Below, in pieces: positions 10,479 through 22,080 of a stretch of 64,000 nt of DNA. The stretch is from Symbiodinium natans (Eukaryota > Sar > Dinophyceae > Suessiales > Symbiodiniaceae). Numbering within the stretch: the first letter of the stretch is position 1; the number at the start of each line of letters is the position of its first letter. Position numbers and translations under genes: made by a program. Under the pieces are notes generated by a model. It did no database searches. It had not been told where the DNA came from and worked only from the letters and a program-made list of their open reading frames with translations. Where the stretch lies: the NCBI GenBank assembly GCA_905221605.1, contig CAJNDS010002438.1:1-64000 (forward strand), given 5' to 3'.

Positions 10479-10692
10479 AATCATGAGCATCAGCTGGGTT
10501 GGCTGCCAATCCAAAATGGACGTCCCTTTTAATCGCTTTCTGTGTCTTCAAACGAACAAAAGAAAACACTTAGGTTCCTCACTTGAAGATGCAGGAAACG
10601 GCCCAACAAGGACACCCGTTCCATCGCCCATATATGGAGAGAGAGAGAGAGGGAGACAGGAAAAATCATGAGCATCAGCTGGGTTTGCTTAC
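9886..10692. repeat. ~200 bp satellite array with (GA)n
   Basis: Remaining part of the interrupted unit, then units starting at about 10022, 10253, 10483 and 10668. Each unit holds ATGAGCATCAGCTGGGTT, AATCGCTTTCTGTGTCTTC, CTTGAAGATGCAGAAAACG and CCATCGCCCATA, then a GA microsatellite of variable length (10191-10249, 10425-10473). Open frames here are satellite artefacts. Confidence 0.9.
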
Positions 10693-11760
10693 ATGTTCAT
10701 TGTTATTCCTTTTGTTTTTTCTAACGGAAATGAACAAGAGAAGAGAAAAATAAGAACCAGAGGAAAGATGAAAACGAGCACCATCTTCTCTTTGCCTGAT
10801 TTTTGCATTTCGCCTGTCCTCATTTCTCTTCTATTCTTTTCATTGCTCTTCCATTTAGAGTTGCATTCCTGTTGATCTCTCCTCTCTCCTTTCTCTCTCC
10901 CTTCTCTTCTCTTGTTCTCCTTTAAATCTCAAAAACACACAAAAGGAAGCTTCTTTTCCTTGTTGAATGAAGAATGAAAAAAGAAGAAAAGAGATAGGGA
11001 AAGAAATTGAAGAGCTCCACTGCCTATTGGTTCATTCCATTTCCTCTCTTTCTATGTGTTGTTTTCCTTGTCGTTTCAGAAAGCAAGCAAAATAAGGGCA
11101 AGGGGGCTTCCTGAAGAGGAGAGAGGGCAAGGAAGGGAGAGATGATAGACAAAGAAGAGTGCCATATTCTTTGCTTCTTGTTGTGTTCCTCCGTCTCCTT
11201 GTTTCTTGTCTCCTCTCTTCTGTTCAGTACCCTTCCAGAAAATTAAAATGGCCTCCTTGTTGTCTCTCCTCTCTCACTTCCCTTTCCCTTCTCTCCTTCT
11301 GTTTCCGTTTAACTGATAAAGCACAAGACAGGTATGATAAAGCAGTGGAAGGTAAAGCAGAGGGTGACTCCTTGCGCTTGGACCTTGCCGTACTTCATCA
11401 TGTCCCTCTTCTCGGCCTATCTCTTCTGCTCTTTTCCTTACTCTTCTCCTTTTCATAAATTCTTCCTCTCTAGTTGTTCTTATTTCGAAAAGAAAGAGGG
11501 AAGGGAGAGATAAGGGAGATAGGATAGATAAAGAAGAGTGCCATCTTCTCAGCGCCTCGTTTTGTCTCTCCATCTTCTCTATTCATCTCTCTTCTATTCT
11601 TTTCTTTGCCATTCCATTGAAATTGGATTCCTGTTATCTCTCCCCTCTCCTTCTCTCTCGCTCCTCTTCTCCTGTTCCCCTCTAAATGACAAAAACACGA
11701 AAAAGGAAGAACAAGAGGGGCATGTGTTGCAATAAAGCAGGAAGGGAATTGAAGAGCTCC
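10693..11760. repeat. Higher-order satellite, block A, copy 1
   Basis: Pyrimidine-rich block beginning near ATGTTCATTGTTATTCC. Recurs at 14298 (offset 3,605) and its first part at 16524-16770 (offset 5,831). The copy at 14298 carries an extra ~60 bases near 14733-14790. No conserved coding frame independent of the repeat is seen. Confidence 0.85.
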
Positions 11761-11828
11761 TCTCGCTACTTTCTCATGCCCTTTCCTTTCTATCTACCAC
11801 AATCTACCACACCAAAACACGACTCTCA

Positions 11829-12150
11829 GCTTCCAAATATACTTCATCATGGGGAGAAGGGACATACTTCATCACAGACTTGGCCCACAGGGAGAGGGGA
11901 TATACTTCATCACGCTGCTGGGGGGCTGGATCACAAACATGGCCCACGGGGCGAGGGGACATACTTCAGCACAAAGAGAGGGAACCTACTTCATCACGCT
12001 GGTGGGATGCTGGATCACAGACCCGGCCTACGGGGAGAGGGGACATGCTTCATCACAAATTTGGCCCACGGGGAGAGGGGACATACTTCATCACAAATTT
12101 GGCCCGCGGGGAGAAGGGACATACTTCATCACAGACTTGGCTCACAGGAG
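11829..12150. repeat. ~40-50 bp minisatellite
   Basis: About seven degenerate copies of a unit containing ACTTCATCAC, TTGGCCCACGGGGAGA and GGGGACAT. It appears only here in the higher-order array, between blocks A and B. Followed to 12300 by AT-rich TTTAAATAATT-like sequence similar to 540-1330. Confidence 0.8.
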
Positions 12151-12324
12151 GCGCCAAAATAATCTAAATAATCTAATTATTCAAATCCATTGGTTCCTCT
12201 GGAAACCCAACCATTTAAATAATTTAAATAATTTAAGTATTCAAATACCTGGATTTAAATATTTTAGTTCTGGGGCGTCCCATCAAAAGGGAATAGGGAG
12301 AGACAAGGGAGAGATGATATATAT

Positions 12325-13599
12325 AGAGCTTTGCGCTTTATTTTGTCACTCCGTCTCCTTGCTTCCTGTCTCTTCTCTTCTTTCCAGCACCCTTCCAGAA
12401 AAATGGCATCCTTGTTCTCTCTCCTCTCTCACTTCCCTTTCCCTTCTCTCTTTCTGTTACTTTTTAACTGATGAACAACAAGAAAGGAACTTGCAGGATA
12501 AAACAGTGGCAGGGTAAGCAGAGGTTGCGCGTGGACCTTGCCGTACTTCATCATATCCCTCTTCTCGGCCTATCTCTTCTGCTCCTTTCCTTACTCTTCT
12601 CCTTTTCATAATTATTCCTCGTTAGTTGTTCTTATCTGGAAAAGAAAGAGGGAAGGGAGAGATAAGGGAGGGAGGATAGATAAAGAAGAGTGCCGTCTTC
12701 TCTGCGCCTTGTTTTGTCTCTCCCTCTTCTCTATTCATCTCTCTTCGATTCTTTTCTTTGCTGTTCTATTGAAGTTGGATTCCCTGTATCTCTCCTCTGT
12801 CCTTCTCTCTCGCTCCTCTTCTCCTGTTCCCCTCTAAACGATTGCTCTTTACAGATAGGTGCCCTCCCTCCTCGTCAGTAAATCTCTTTTCGCTTATTTT
12901 GCTTTTTGAAGCGAATAAAACAACGGATAAGAGAGGAAAGGGAATGACTAAGTAAAGACAGGAGCTCTTCAATAGGTGCCCTCCCTCCTCTTCAGGAAAT
13001 CTCTTTTCCCTTATTTTGCATTTTGAAGCGAAGAAAACAACAGATAAGAAGAGAGGAAAGGGAATGACTAAGTAAAGAGAGGAGCTCTTCAATTTCCCTC
13101 CCTATATCTGATGTTACTTTTCCTTCTTGGGCGGTGCCCTTCCTTCTCCCTTGAAGATGCAGAAAACGATCAGGAAGGACACCCGTTCCATCGCCCATAT
13201 ATCGACAGAGATAAATCATGAGCATCAGCTGGGTTTGCTGCCGATCCAAAATGGGCGTCCCTTTTAATCGCTTTCTGTGTCTTGAAACGAGCAAAAGGGG
13301 CACCCTTACTAAGTGTTTTCTTGTGGTGTCCCTTTTCTTCGCTTGAAGATGCAGAAAACGATCCAAAAAGGACACCCGTTCCATCGCCCATATATGGGGA
13401 GAGAGATAAATCATGAGCATCAGCTGGGTTTGCTGCCAAATCCAAAATGGGCGCCCCTTTTAATCGCTTGCTGTGTCTTCAAACGAGCAAAAGGGACACC
13501 CTAAGTGTTTTCTTGTGGTGTCCCTTTTCTTCGCTTGAAGATGCAGAAAACGATCTAAAAGGACACCTGTTCCATCGCCCATATAGAGGGAGAGAGAGG

Positions 13600-13673
<74 letters not shown>

Positions 13674-13843
13674 ATCATGAGCATCAGCTGGGTTGGCTGC
13701 CAATCCAAAACGGGCGTCCCTTTTAATCGCTTTCTGTGTCTTCAAACGAGCAAAAGGGACACCCGAAGTGCTTTCTTGTGGGGTGTCCCTTTTCCTCGCT
13801 TGAAGATGCAGAAAACGATCAAAAAGGACACCCATTCCATCGC

Positions 13844-13884
<41 letters not shown>

Positions 13885-16770
13885 ATCATGAGCATCAGCT
13901 GGGTTGGCTGCCAATCCAAAATGGACGTCCCTTTTAATCGCTTTCTGTGTCTTCAAACGAGCAAAAGGGACACCCTAAGTGCTTTCTTGTGGGGTGTCCC
14001 TTTTCCTCGCTTGAAGATGCAGAAAACGATCAAAAAGGACACCCATTCCATCGCCCATATATATAGAGAGAGAGAGAGAGAAAATCATGAGCATCAGCTG
14101 GGTTGGCTGCCAATCCAAAATGGACGTCCCTTTTAATCGCTTTCTGTGTCTTCAAACGAACAAAAGAAAACACTTAGGTTCCTCACTTGAAGATGCAGGA
14201 AACGGCCCAACAAGGACACCCGTTCCATCGCCCATATATGGAGAGAGAGAGAGAGGGAGAAAGGAAAAAATCATGAGCATCAGCTGGGTTTGCTTACATG
14301 TTCATTGTTATTCCTTTTGTTTTTTCTAACGGAAATGAACAAGAGAAGAGAAAAATAAGAACCAGAGGAAAGATGAAAACGAGCACCATCTTCTCTTTGC
14401 CTGATTTTTGCATTTCGCCTGTCCTCATTTCTCTTCTATTCTTTTCATTGCTCTTCCATTTAGAGTTGCATTCCTGTTGATCTCTCCTCTCTCCTTTCTC
14501 TCTCCCTTCTCTTCTCTTGTTCTCCTTTAAATCTCAAAAACACACAAAAGGAAGCTTCTTTTCCTTGTTGAATGAAGAATGAAAAAAGAAGAAAAGAGAT
14601 AGGGAAAGAAATTGAAGAGCTCCACTGCCTATTGGTTCATTCCATTTCCTCTCTTTCTATGTGTTGTTTTCCTTGTCGTTTCAGAAAGCAAGCAAAATAA
14701 GGGCAAGGGGGCTTCCTGAAGAGGAGAGAGGGCACCTATCTGCGAAGAGGTCTTGTCCTTTTTAAGAATAGAGGGAAAAGGGAACAAGGAAGGGAGAGAT
14801 GATAGACAAAGAAGAGTGCCATCTTCTTTGCGCCTTGTTGTGTTCCTCCGTCTCCTTGTTTCTTGTCTCCTCTCTTCTGTTCAGTACCCTTCCAGAAAAT
14901 TAAAATGGCCTCTTTGTTGTCTCTCCTCTCTCACTTCCCTTTCCCTTCTCTCCTTCTGTTTCCGTTTAACTGACAAAGCACAAGACAGGTATGATAAAGC
15001 AGTGGAAGGTAAAGCAGAGGGTGACTCCTTGCGCTTGGACCTTGCCGTACTTCATCATGTCCCTCTTCTCGGCCTATCTCTTCTGCTCTTTTCCTTACTC
15101 TTCTCCTTTTCATAAATTCTTCCTCTTTAGTTGTTCTTGTTTCGAAAAGAAAGAGGGAAGGGAGAGATAAGGGAGGGAGGATAGATAAAGAAGAGTGCCA
15201 TCTTCTCAGCGCCTCGTTTTGTCTCTCCCTCTTCTCTATTCATCTCTCTTCTATTCTTTTCTTTGCTGTTCTATTGAAATTGGATTCCCTGTATCTCTCC
15301 TCTGTCCTTCTCTCTCGCTCCTCTTCTCCTGTTCCCCTAAACGATTGCTCTTTACAGATAGGTGCCCTCCCTCCTCTTCAGGAAATCTCTTTTCGCTTAT
15401 TTTGCTTTTTGAAGCGAATAAAACAACGGATAAGAGAGGAAAGGGAATGACTAAGTAAAGACAGGAGCTCTTCAATAGGTGCCCTCCCTCCTCTTCAGGA
15501 AATCTCTTTTCCCGTATTTTGCTTTTTCAAGCGAAGAAAACAACAGATAAGAAGAGAGGAAAGGGAATGACTAAGCAAAGAGAGGAGCTCTTCAATTTCC
15601 CTCCCTATATCTGATGTTACGTTTCCTTCTTGGGCGGTGCCCTTCTTTCTCCCTTGAAGATGCAGAAAACGATCAGGAAGGACACCCGTTCCATCGCCCA
15701 TATATAGACAGAGATAAATCATGAGCATCAGCTGGGTTTGCTGCCGATCCAAAATGGGCGTCCCTTTTAATCGCTTTCGGTGTCTTGAAACGAGCAAAAG
15801 GGGCACCCTTACTAAGTGTTTTCTTGTGGTGTCACTTTTCTTCGCTTGAAGATGCAGAAAACGATCCAAAAAGGACACCCGTTCCATCGCCCATGTATGG
15901 GGAGAGAGATAAATCATGAGCATCAGCTGGGTTTGCTGCCAATCCAAAATGGGCGCCCCTTTTAATCGCTTGCTGTGTCTTCAAACGAGCAAAAGGGACA
16001 CCCTAAGTGTTTTCTTGTGGTGCCCTTTTCTTCGCTTGAAGATGCAGAACACGATCTTAAAGGACACCTGTTCCATCGCCCATATATAGGGAGAGAGAGA
16101 GAGAGAGAAATCATGAGCATCAGCTGGGTTGGCTGCCAATCCAAAACGGGCGTCCCTTTTAATCGCTTTCTGTGTCTTCAAACGAGCAAAAGGGACACCC
16201 TAAGTGCTTTCTTGTGGGGTGTCCCTTTTCCTCGCTTGAAGATGCAGAAAACGATCAAAAAGGACACCCATTCCATCGCCCATATATAGAGAGAGAGAGA
16301 GAGAAAAAAAAATCATGAGCATCAGCTGGGTTGGCTGCCAATCCAAAATGGACGTCCCTTTTAATCGCTTTCTGTGTCTTCAAACGAACAAAAGAAAACA
16401 CTTAGGTTCCTCACTTGAAGATGCAGGAAACGGCCCAACAAGGACACCCGTTCCATCGCCCATATATGGAGAGAGAGAGAGGGAGAAAGGAAAAAATCAT
16501 GAGCATCAGCTGGGTTTGCTTACATGTTCATTGTTATTCCTTTTGTTTTTTCTAACGGAAATGAACAAGAGAAGAGAAAAATAAGAACCAGAGGAAAGAT
16601 GAAAACGAGCACCATCTTCTCTTTGCCTGATTTTTGCATTTCGCCGGTCCTCATTTCTCTTCCATTCTTTTCATTGCTCTTCCATTTAGAGTTGCATTCC
16701 TGTTGATCTCTCCTCTCTCCTTTCTCTCTCCCTTCTCTTCTCTTGTTCTCCTTTAAATCTCAAAAACACA
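12325..16770. repeat. Higher-order satellite, blocks B-A-B'-A' with ~200 bp units
   Basis: Block B (12325-13480), satellite units at about 13217, 13411, 13676, 13888, 14087 and 14273 with GA tracts (13587-13673, 13847-13883), block A (14298-15200), a shortened block B (15195-15960), units near 15721, 15916, 16114, 16315 and 16500, and a truncated block A ending at about 16770 where unrelated sequence starts. No independent gene is supported. Confidence 0.88.
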
Positions 16771-16772
16771 CA

Positions 16773-17902
16773 GTGAGGAAGACAAGCTTCGAGGCGCTGG
16801 AGCCGTGCCGTTTTCAGGCATCGGCTTGGTCAACGAGTTGCTATTTGTTGTCCGCAAAGTTAGTGTCTTAAGATTGTTCACCGATTGTTGTATGATGGTC
16901 ACTGATTATCCGAGAAGTTTTCGCGGGTCTTTTGCAATGGGTGCTGTCGTTGCTTTTTTTTTGTTGGCTCCTTCTCGGCGGGGCAGTGGCTTCTGCGGTC
17001 ATGGGAGTGTCCGTGGCGGAGGTGGACTGTAGCGGGTTGTGCGGCTGCATGATTCCAATGCTTGCGGTAAAGGCATGTGTCTCAAGGTGATTTTCTGTGG
17101 GAGTGTTTTCTGCACGAGACGGTTCAGGGCACTGCAGGACTCGCGTCCACTTCAGTTTGTGAAGAAGAGTACGAAGTTCGACAGATTGTCGAACCGACGT
17201 CTGTACGCGTTGAATGATAATGTAGATGTCTTGAAAGAGTTAGGGCATCTTCATGAGAAGAAGCCTCTTTCAGTAGCAGTGATCTTTGCCGACGCACACC
17301 AAGCAACAATTGTGCACGACAGCTGGCGAGACTTGGCGTCGGCCGCAGCAGTTTCCCGAGTCAGGAAGACAAGCTCCGAGGCGCCGCAGCCGTGCCGTCT
17401 TCAGGCATCGGCTTGGTCGACCAGTTGCTATTGGTTGCCCGCAAAAATAGTGTCTTAAGATTGTTCACCGATTGTTGTATGATGGTCACTGATTACGCGA
17501 GACGTTTTCGCAGGTCTTTTGCAATGGGTGCCGTCGTTGCTTTTTTTTGGTCGGCTCCTTATCGGCGGGGCAGTGGCTTCTGCGGTCATGGGTGCGTCCG
17601 TGGCGGAGGTGGACTGTAGCGGATTGTGCGGTTGTATGATTCCAATGCTTGCGGTAAAGGCAGTGATTTTCTGCGGGGGTGTTTTCTGCACGAGACGGTT
17701 CAGGGCACTGCAGGACTCGCGTCCACTTCAGTTTGTGAAGAAGAGTACGAAGTTTTACAGGTTGTCGAACCGACGTCTGTACGCGTTGAATGATAATGTA
17801 GATGTCTTGAAAGAGTTAGGGCATCTTCATGAGAAGATGCCTCTTTCAGTAGCAGTGATCTTTGCCGATCCACACCAAGCAACAATTGGGCACGACAGCT
17901 GA
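16773..17902. repeat. 587 bp direct duplication
   Basis: Two head-to-tail copies starting AGGAAGACAAGC at 16776 and 17363 (offset 587). In the second copy about 11 bases (TGTGTCTCAAG in copy 1, near 17075) are missing, so the offset becomes 576 afterwards. Several frames are open but none is conserved in a gene-like way across both copies. Copy 2 ends near 17902. Confidence 0.85.
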
Positions 17903-18470
17903 CAGGACACTTCAATGTGCGCACAACGGTGCGCAGCCCGACCCGAGAGACCGCTTGGATCATCCCCCACGCAAGAGCAGAAGTGATAGCTAGTATTCGT
18001 TGCCAACATCTGACTGCGTCTGTACGTTCACATCAAAAAAGAGTAAATTATAAATCGTAAACCCTAAACCCTAAGAGAACGAAATTGGTGAATTTGTGCT
18101 TCAGGTTTCTTGGATTTAGTTTGTTTATAGGTTTTTAAATACAAAACAAGAGAGAACGTCAAATAATACATAAAGGTCCATGCCACATATTATTCTACGT
18201 GTCAACATTTTATTGTAGCATTGTTGAGTTTGAGGACACGCATGCTGCGGGGTTTTGGGGTTTAGGGACATTAGGTTCCGGTACCTGGACCAAAGTTTGC
18301 GAACACTTTGGGGCTGAAACCCTAAGCCTAAACCCTAAACCCTAAAGCGACCGTCTGCTCGTGCATATTCCGATTTGCAGCTCAAGACCAGCTCCTGGCG
18401 GTTCCACGTGAAATTGCGCAGTCCCTACAAGAGCAGAGCATAGCGACGGCAACCAGTCCGCTATGGGACC
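17903..18470. other. Mostly unassigned sequence with first telomere-like patches
   Basis: No gene recognised. Small CCCTAAA patches at about 18058-18072 and 18320-18345 mark the left border of the telomere-repeat-rich part of the window. Confidence 0.5.
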
Positions 18471-18479
18471 GGATCAAAG

Positions 18480-18900
18480 CTGGGATATTGTTGGGATCAT
18501 AGGCGTCGCCATCTCAGCAGCCGGTGTTGCCTCACCCGATCTCGGACCCCACCGCAGCTGCGGCATTGGTGGCGCCAGCATCATAGCAGCACATTCGAGA
18601 TGAGCCTGATTTGCACTGGTCCAAGCATAATTCACATTCACACGCAAAAGTGTACCGCCGTGCCAGACGGTGGCGCCGGGCTGCCACGCACGTCCAGGAA
18701 GGGGTGGCCCTGCTTGTCGTCTGCCAGATCCAAATAATTTATCGTGAGCTCTGTGCCTTCGGGCACAGCCAGAGTGGTTGAAGCGAGAGGCCAAAGAGCA
18801 AAGAATATGGGTTGGCTCGCCAGCAGAATTATCTACTTCGAAGGCGTTGGTTTGAACCACGCCTGGAAATTCGCTGCCAACTTGCCGGAACCCCGCTGGG
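18480..18900 (-). pseudogene. SET-domain-like coding fragment with a frame break
   Basis: On the minus strand SLASRFNHSGC is followed, in the +1 frame, by VPEGTELTINYLDLAD. These match two neighbouring SET methyltransferase motifs (the NHSC motif that binds cofactor, and the GEEL-T-x-x-Y motif), as in SMYD/SETD-type proteins. Normally about 20-40 residues lie between them; here they touch and are out of frame. Either this is a decayed copy, or an exon structure I cannot see. The family assignment rests on these two motifs only. Confidence 0.4.
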
Positions 18901-18913
18901 CTTTCAGAAGGAA

Positions 18914-19008
18914 TATGGGGGTTTCCGAAATTAGGGGTAACCTTATCATAAGGGAATCCTAGTACTGTTTTTTTTTTTGGGGGGGGGTCCCCTACTTCGT
19001 AAACTCCC
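18914..19008. mobile_element. MITE-like element, GGGGGTTT family
   Basis: Inverted ends GGGGGTTTCCGAA / TTCGTAAACTCCC, flanked by ATAT on both sides. Internal motifs GGGGTAACCTTAT and AAGGGAATCCTA recur in other copies (43934, 44511, 48815, 51414, 58193). Confidence 0.7.
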
Positions 19009-19065
19009 ATATCTGAGTCGGGTGTGCATCCAGGCAAACCCCACCCTCCTCAGAGGATTTCCTTC

Positions 19066-19378
19066 AACCCTAAACCCTAAACCCTAAACCCTGAACCCTA
19101 AACCCTAAACCCTAAACCCTAAACCCTAAACCCTAAACCCTAAACCCTAAACCCTAAACCCTAAACCCTAAACCTCAATCGAGAAGCTGTTTCTGTGCCA
19201 GGCCAATGAGGCGCACCACGTCGGATCCCAACGCGGGCCCTGGATGCCATCATGATATGTAAATGAGGGACGAATTCAATCTAGCAAAATAGGGTTTAGG
19301 TTTAGGGTTTAGGGTTTAGGGTTTAGGGTTTAGGGTTTAGGGTTTAGGGTTTAGGGTTTAGGGTTTAGGGTTTAGGGT
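19066..19378. repeat. Opposed telomere-like arrays
   Basis: CCCTAAA repeated about 14 times (19066-19174), ~115 bases of unique sequence, then TTTAGGG about 12 times (19290-19378). The two arrays face each other in opposite orientation. Confidence 0.95.
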
Positions 19379-19389
19379 ACAAGTAAAGT

Positions 19390-20410
19390 AATCTGATGCT
19401 ATGACCGTGACCTTTAAAACCCTGACTATCGACTGGCACGCTGTCTCGCTGCAGCCCGCCTTTCATCTTCCGCAAGCCTGCCACGAACTCCTTCGGACTG
19501 ACGGAGCCACTCCTCTCAGAGGCAAGGGCGCACTGCACTTGATGTCGGTTTGGCTAGGGTTTGGGGTTTGGGGTTTGGGGTTTAGGGTTTAGGGTTGGTG
19601 AATTTGAGCTAGGTCTGGACGAAGTAGTGATGTAGCTTCGCCCGCAAATTGGACGGAGCAACAAGCGGTAACTAGACGCACAAAACCCTCAAAGGGTCCC
19701 ATCGGCATCCATAAGCTCAAAGAGGAGCTCCATCTCATCGAAACCTGCGTGTTGGACCCATGGCCATACCGAACCCGGCTGAAGCAAGTCGTGGCCGAAC
19801 AAAGAGGGCGCGCCAGGGCTATGCATCCAGGAAGCAAAAGTTGAGCAGCTTCATTTTTTCCTGATGCGCAATAGCTATGGGCACAACATGGGTGCACTGA
19901 TAGACCAGTGCACACTTCTAAGGCTCCGCATGCACGGCGCAACCCAGCCCAGTTTAAAACAGTCTTGCATGAAAGAACGACAATAAGGACCTTGGAATAC
20001 CTGTGGTAGCAACGGCGATGCAAGGCCAAATCAAGCAAGACTCCATCATGGTCTTGGTACGGATCACCTTCTTGAAGTCCTGGCAGGGCACGTGCTGTGT
20101 CATAGGACCTGCAGCATGGAGTTTCTCGTCAGACCGTTCTTTAGGGACACGGACACAAAGAAATGCCTCCAACACAACCCGAACCCCCTGCGAGCGTTGC
20201 CCCGACAACTCCACTTGTGTTCAGGGCTTCGATGCTTCCACTCGCTCACAAGGCAGGCAAGTCGAACATTTAGTTTGGGGTTTAACCCTAAACCCTAAGC
20301 CCTAAACCTGAAAACAAGGGAAGCTCTCGGACTTAGCAAAACTCCCCCTGTCCTTGTAGGTCAGCTCTCCGCCACCTTCCTAAGAGCCAGCTTACAACTT
20401 CTGTTGGTTT
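19390..20410. other. Unassigned islands with short telomere-like tracts
   Basis: Telomere-like tracts at about 19557-19595 and 20275-20300. A minus-strand island near 20025-20095 (acceptor-like CCTGCCAG, then DFKKVIRTKTMMESCLIW) could be an exon, and a plus-strand frame near 20180 contains CERCPDNSTC, a Cys-rich pattern. Neither can be assigned. Confidence 0.3.
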
Positions 20411-20522
20411 AGGGTTTACCATACTCCCCTTAGAACCTTAATAAAAATACCATTTGAAATATCCTCTTGGGTTTGATATAAACAAAAATGAAAATTACTT
20501 GCCCAAGGGGGATAGAGTTTAG
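20411..20522. mobile_element. MITE-like element, ACTCCCCTTAG family
   Basis: Ends ACTCCCCTTAGAACCT and CCAAGGGGGAT, internal ATCCTCTTGGGTTTGATAT. Clearly related to the intron-forming copy at 59776-59880. Confidence 0.7.
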
Positions 20523-20579
20523 ACATGTTCTGGATCCCTAAACGTTTAACCTCACAGCGAGCAAGGCTCCAGGCCTAAT

Positions 20580-21150
20580 ACCAACTATCAGAACTTAAAC
20601 CCTAAACCCTAAACCAAAAACCCAAAACCCTGTCTTGCCCCACGCTGTCCAGGGAAAATGTCTTGGAGGGATTCGGGTTGTGGGGTCTTGGCACGAATAT
20701 CCTAGTTGCACGAACTACCAGTGCACTCTGGATTTGGGGCAAGCCCGGTGCAGCGACGAACCTCCCGCTAAAGGAACATTTGGGCTGCATAGAATCTGGG
20801 ATAGAATGTTTAGGGTTTAGGGTTAAGGGTTTAGGGATGGAAAGGATGATGCTGTTTGTTGAAGCTGTGTAAACCGCTGCTGATTCTTGCGCTCTGCAAC
20901 TGGAATAAGCAACCCGACAGGTGAAGAGACGATGCAGGACAAGGCAAAGAAGTCCCTAACCCTAAACCCTAAACCCTAAACCCTTTTTGCATCCGGGCTT
21001 GGGGAGTCGGCCGGGAATGGTCTTGCGGGCAAGACTATGCAGTCACTTCGACCACACTAGCAAAGTCAGGAGATGCAGGAAATATTCAATCATCTTGACT
21101 GAAGTCGACACAAGCGAAATCAAGCGAACACTCACTAGAAGTAGTCAGCC
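20580..21150. other. Unassigned sequence with telomere-like tracts
   Basis: Telomere-like tracts near 20597-20632, 20808-20836 and 20957-20983. Open minus-strand stretches exist (for example near 20650-20780) but I cannot support a specific exon. Confidence 0.3.
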
Positions 21151-21153
21151 CAC

Positions 21154-21243
21154 CCTATTCAGCCGCGGGTCCCCATCATCGCAATACTCGGTTAACTCTT
21201 CCAGCATGGCGCCAAAAACCTTGCTCTCAACCTTGGCCAGGAC
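21154..21243 (-). CDS. Voltage-gated channel gene: exon after S6
   Basis: 30 codons between CCAG and GTGGGC: VLAKVESKVFGAMLEE, then a Tyr-Cys-Asp-Asp-rich end. Acidic, helical sequence of the kind that follows S6 in voltage-gated cation channels. The exon starts and ends in phase 0, matching the S6 exon upstream, which also ends in phase 0. The acceptor lies directly after telomere-like CCCTAAACCAG, so the repeat reaches the splice site. Confidence 0.6.
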
Positions 21244-21472
21244 CTGGTTTAGGGTTTAGGGTTTAGGGTGGCGGCAAGTTCCTGTAGGAAAAGGACCAAA
21301 GGGGCATTCTTTGTGTGTTTGCTCAGGGCCGGTTTTGAAAGTGAGTCCAGCCGACTGCGGTTTTGCACCTTTTGTTTTGTGGTGGCTTGGCTGCCCCATG
21401 CTGCCACTAGGGTTTAGGGTTTGGGGTTTAGGGTTTAGGGGATGTGAGCCACCAGGCCTTGGCAAAGTTCAC

Positions 21473-21555
21473 CCGGGTCTCTGCGGCAATGTTGACGATG
21501 TGCTCCACCATCACCGCCACAAGGATGTTAATGCACCCGAAATTCAGAAAAACCA
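21473..21555 (-). CDS. Voltage-gated channel gene: S6 exon
   Basis: Between GATATCAG and GTGAAC: VFLNFGCINILVAVMVEHI then VNIAAETR. This has the hydrophobic pattern and the conserved Asn (FGCINILVAV) of S6 pore-lining helices in calcium/sodium-type channels. Two leading bases plus 27 codons, ending in phase 0. Part of the same minus-strand gene as the S3, S4 and S5 exons; the exon order along the strand is correct. Confidence 0.65.
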
Positions 21556-21634
21556 CTGATATCCTCAACAGGGAAGGGCCCACTAACATCTGCTTTAATT
21601 GAACGCACGTCAGCATCTCCAAACATAAGCGCAG

Positions 21635-21800
21635 CTTCGCGACACCAGCATTGCTACGGTGATCGGCGAGATGTTCATCAATGGCTGTCCCAGTGTAGTG
21701 GCGATGGAATCGATTGTGAACACCTGATCTGACTCACGGATCCACGCATGGAAAGAGTAGCATAGGCACTGAACCAGGTTCGTTTTCGACGAAATGCCAG
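21635..21800 (-). CDS. Candidate exon between S5 and S6 (possible pore region)
   Basis: Open minus-strand frame with NLVQCLCYSFHAWI followed by DQVFTIDSIATTLG. The spacing of Leu, Gln, Cys and Trp is loosely like a pore-helix segment, and its place between the S5 and S6 exons is right, but the selectivity residues are not recognisable. Borders unknown. Could be an unrelated frame. Confidence 0.35.
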
Positions 21801-21834
21801 GAGATCAGGCAAAAAGAGCAACATACACACGCAG

Positions 21835-21985
21835 GCTTTCTTCGCAGTCGTCCAACTGTAGATTCAGTTGGGCAGACAAGGTATGGCTTCTCAAGCCACT
21901 GCAAATCCGTGCGTGTTGAGAGCGCCAGATCCGAAGACCCTCAAGCCCCGCCACTTGACGTGCATCTTCATTCCAACCCTATAAA
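21835..21985 (-). CDS. Candidate exon, function unknown
   Basis: Minus-strand frame WNEDARQVAGLEGLRIW continuing to LNLQLDDCEESLR before a GTGTATG donor-like site. Codon-like composition and no stops over about 50 codons. Its fit in the channel gene is unclear. Confidence 0.35.
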
Positions 21986-22080
21986 CCTTCTTGCATCCGG
22001 GATTCAATAGCCACGAACCCCAAATCTACAACTGCATAAACCCCCAAAAGAACCCCCCACCCTTTTTCCATCTGGCCCGC

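Noticed and set aside
10022-10671. Open frames with long Arg-Glu or Ser-Leu repeats
   Set aside because: They are translations of GA microsatellites inside the satellite unit; both strands and all units give the same artefact.
11829-12150. CRISPR-like array
   Set aside because: Repeats are degenerate and directly abutting, with no unique spacers of constant length.
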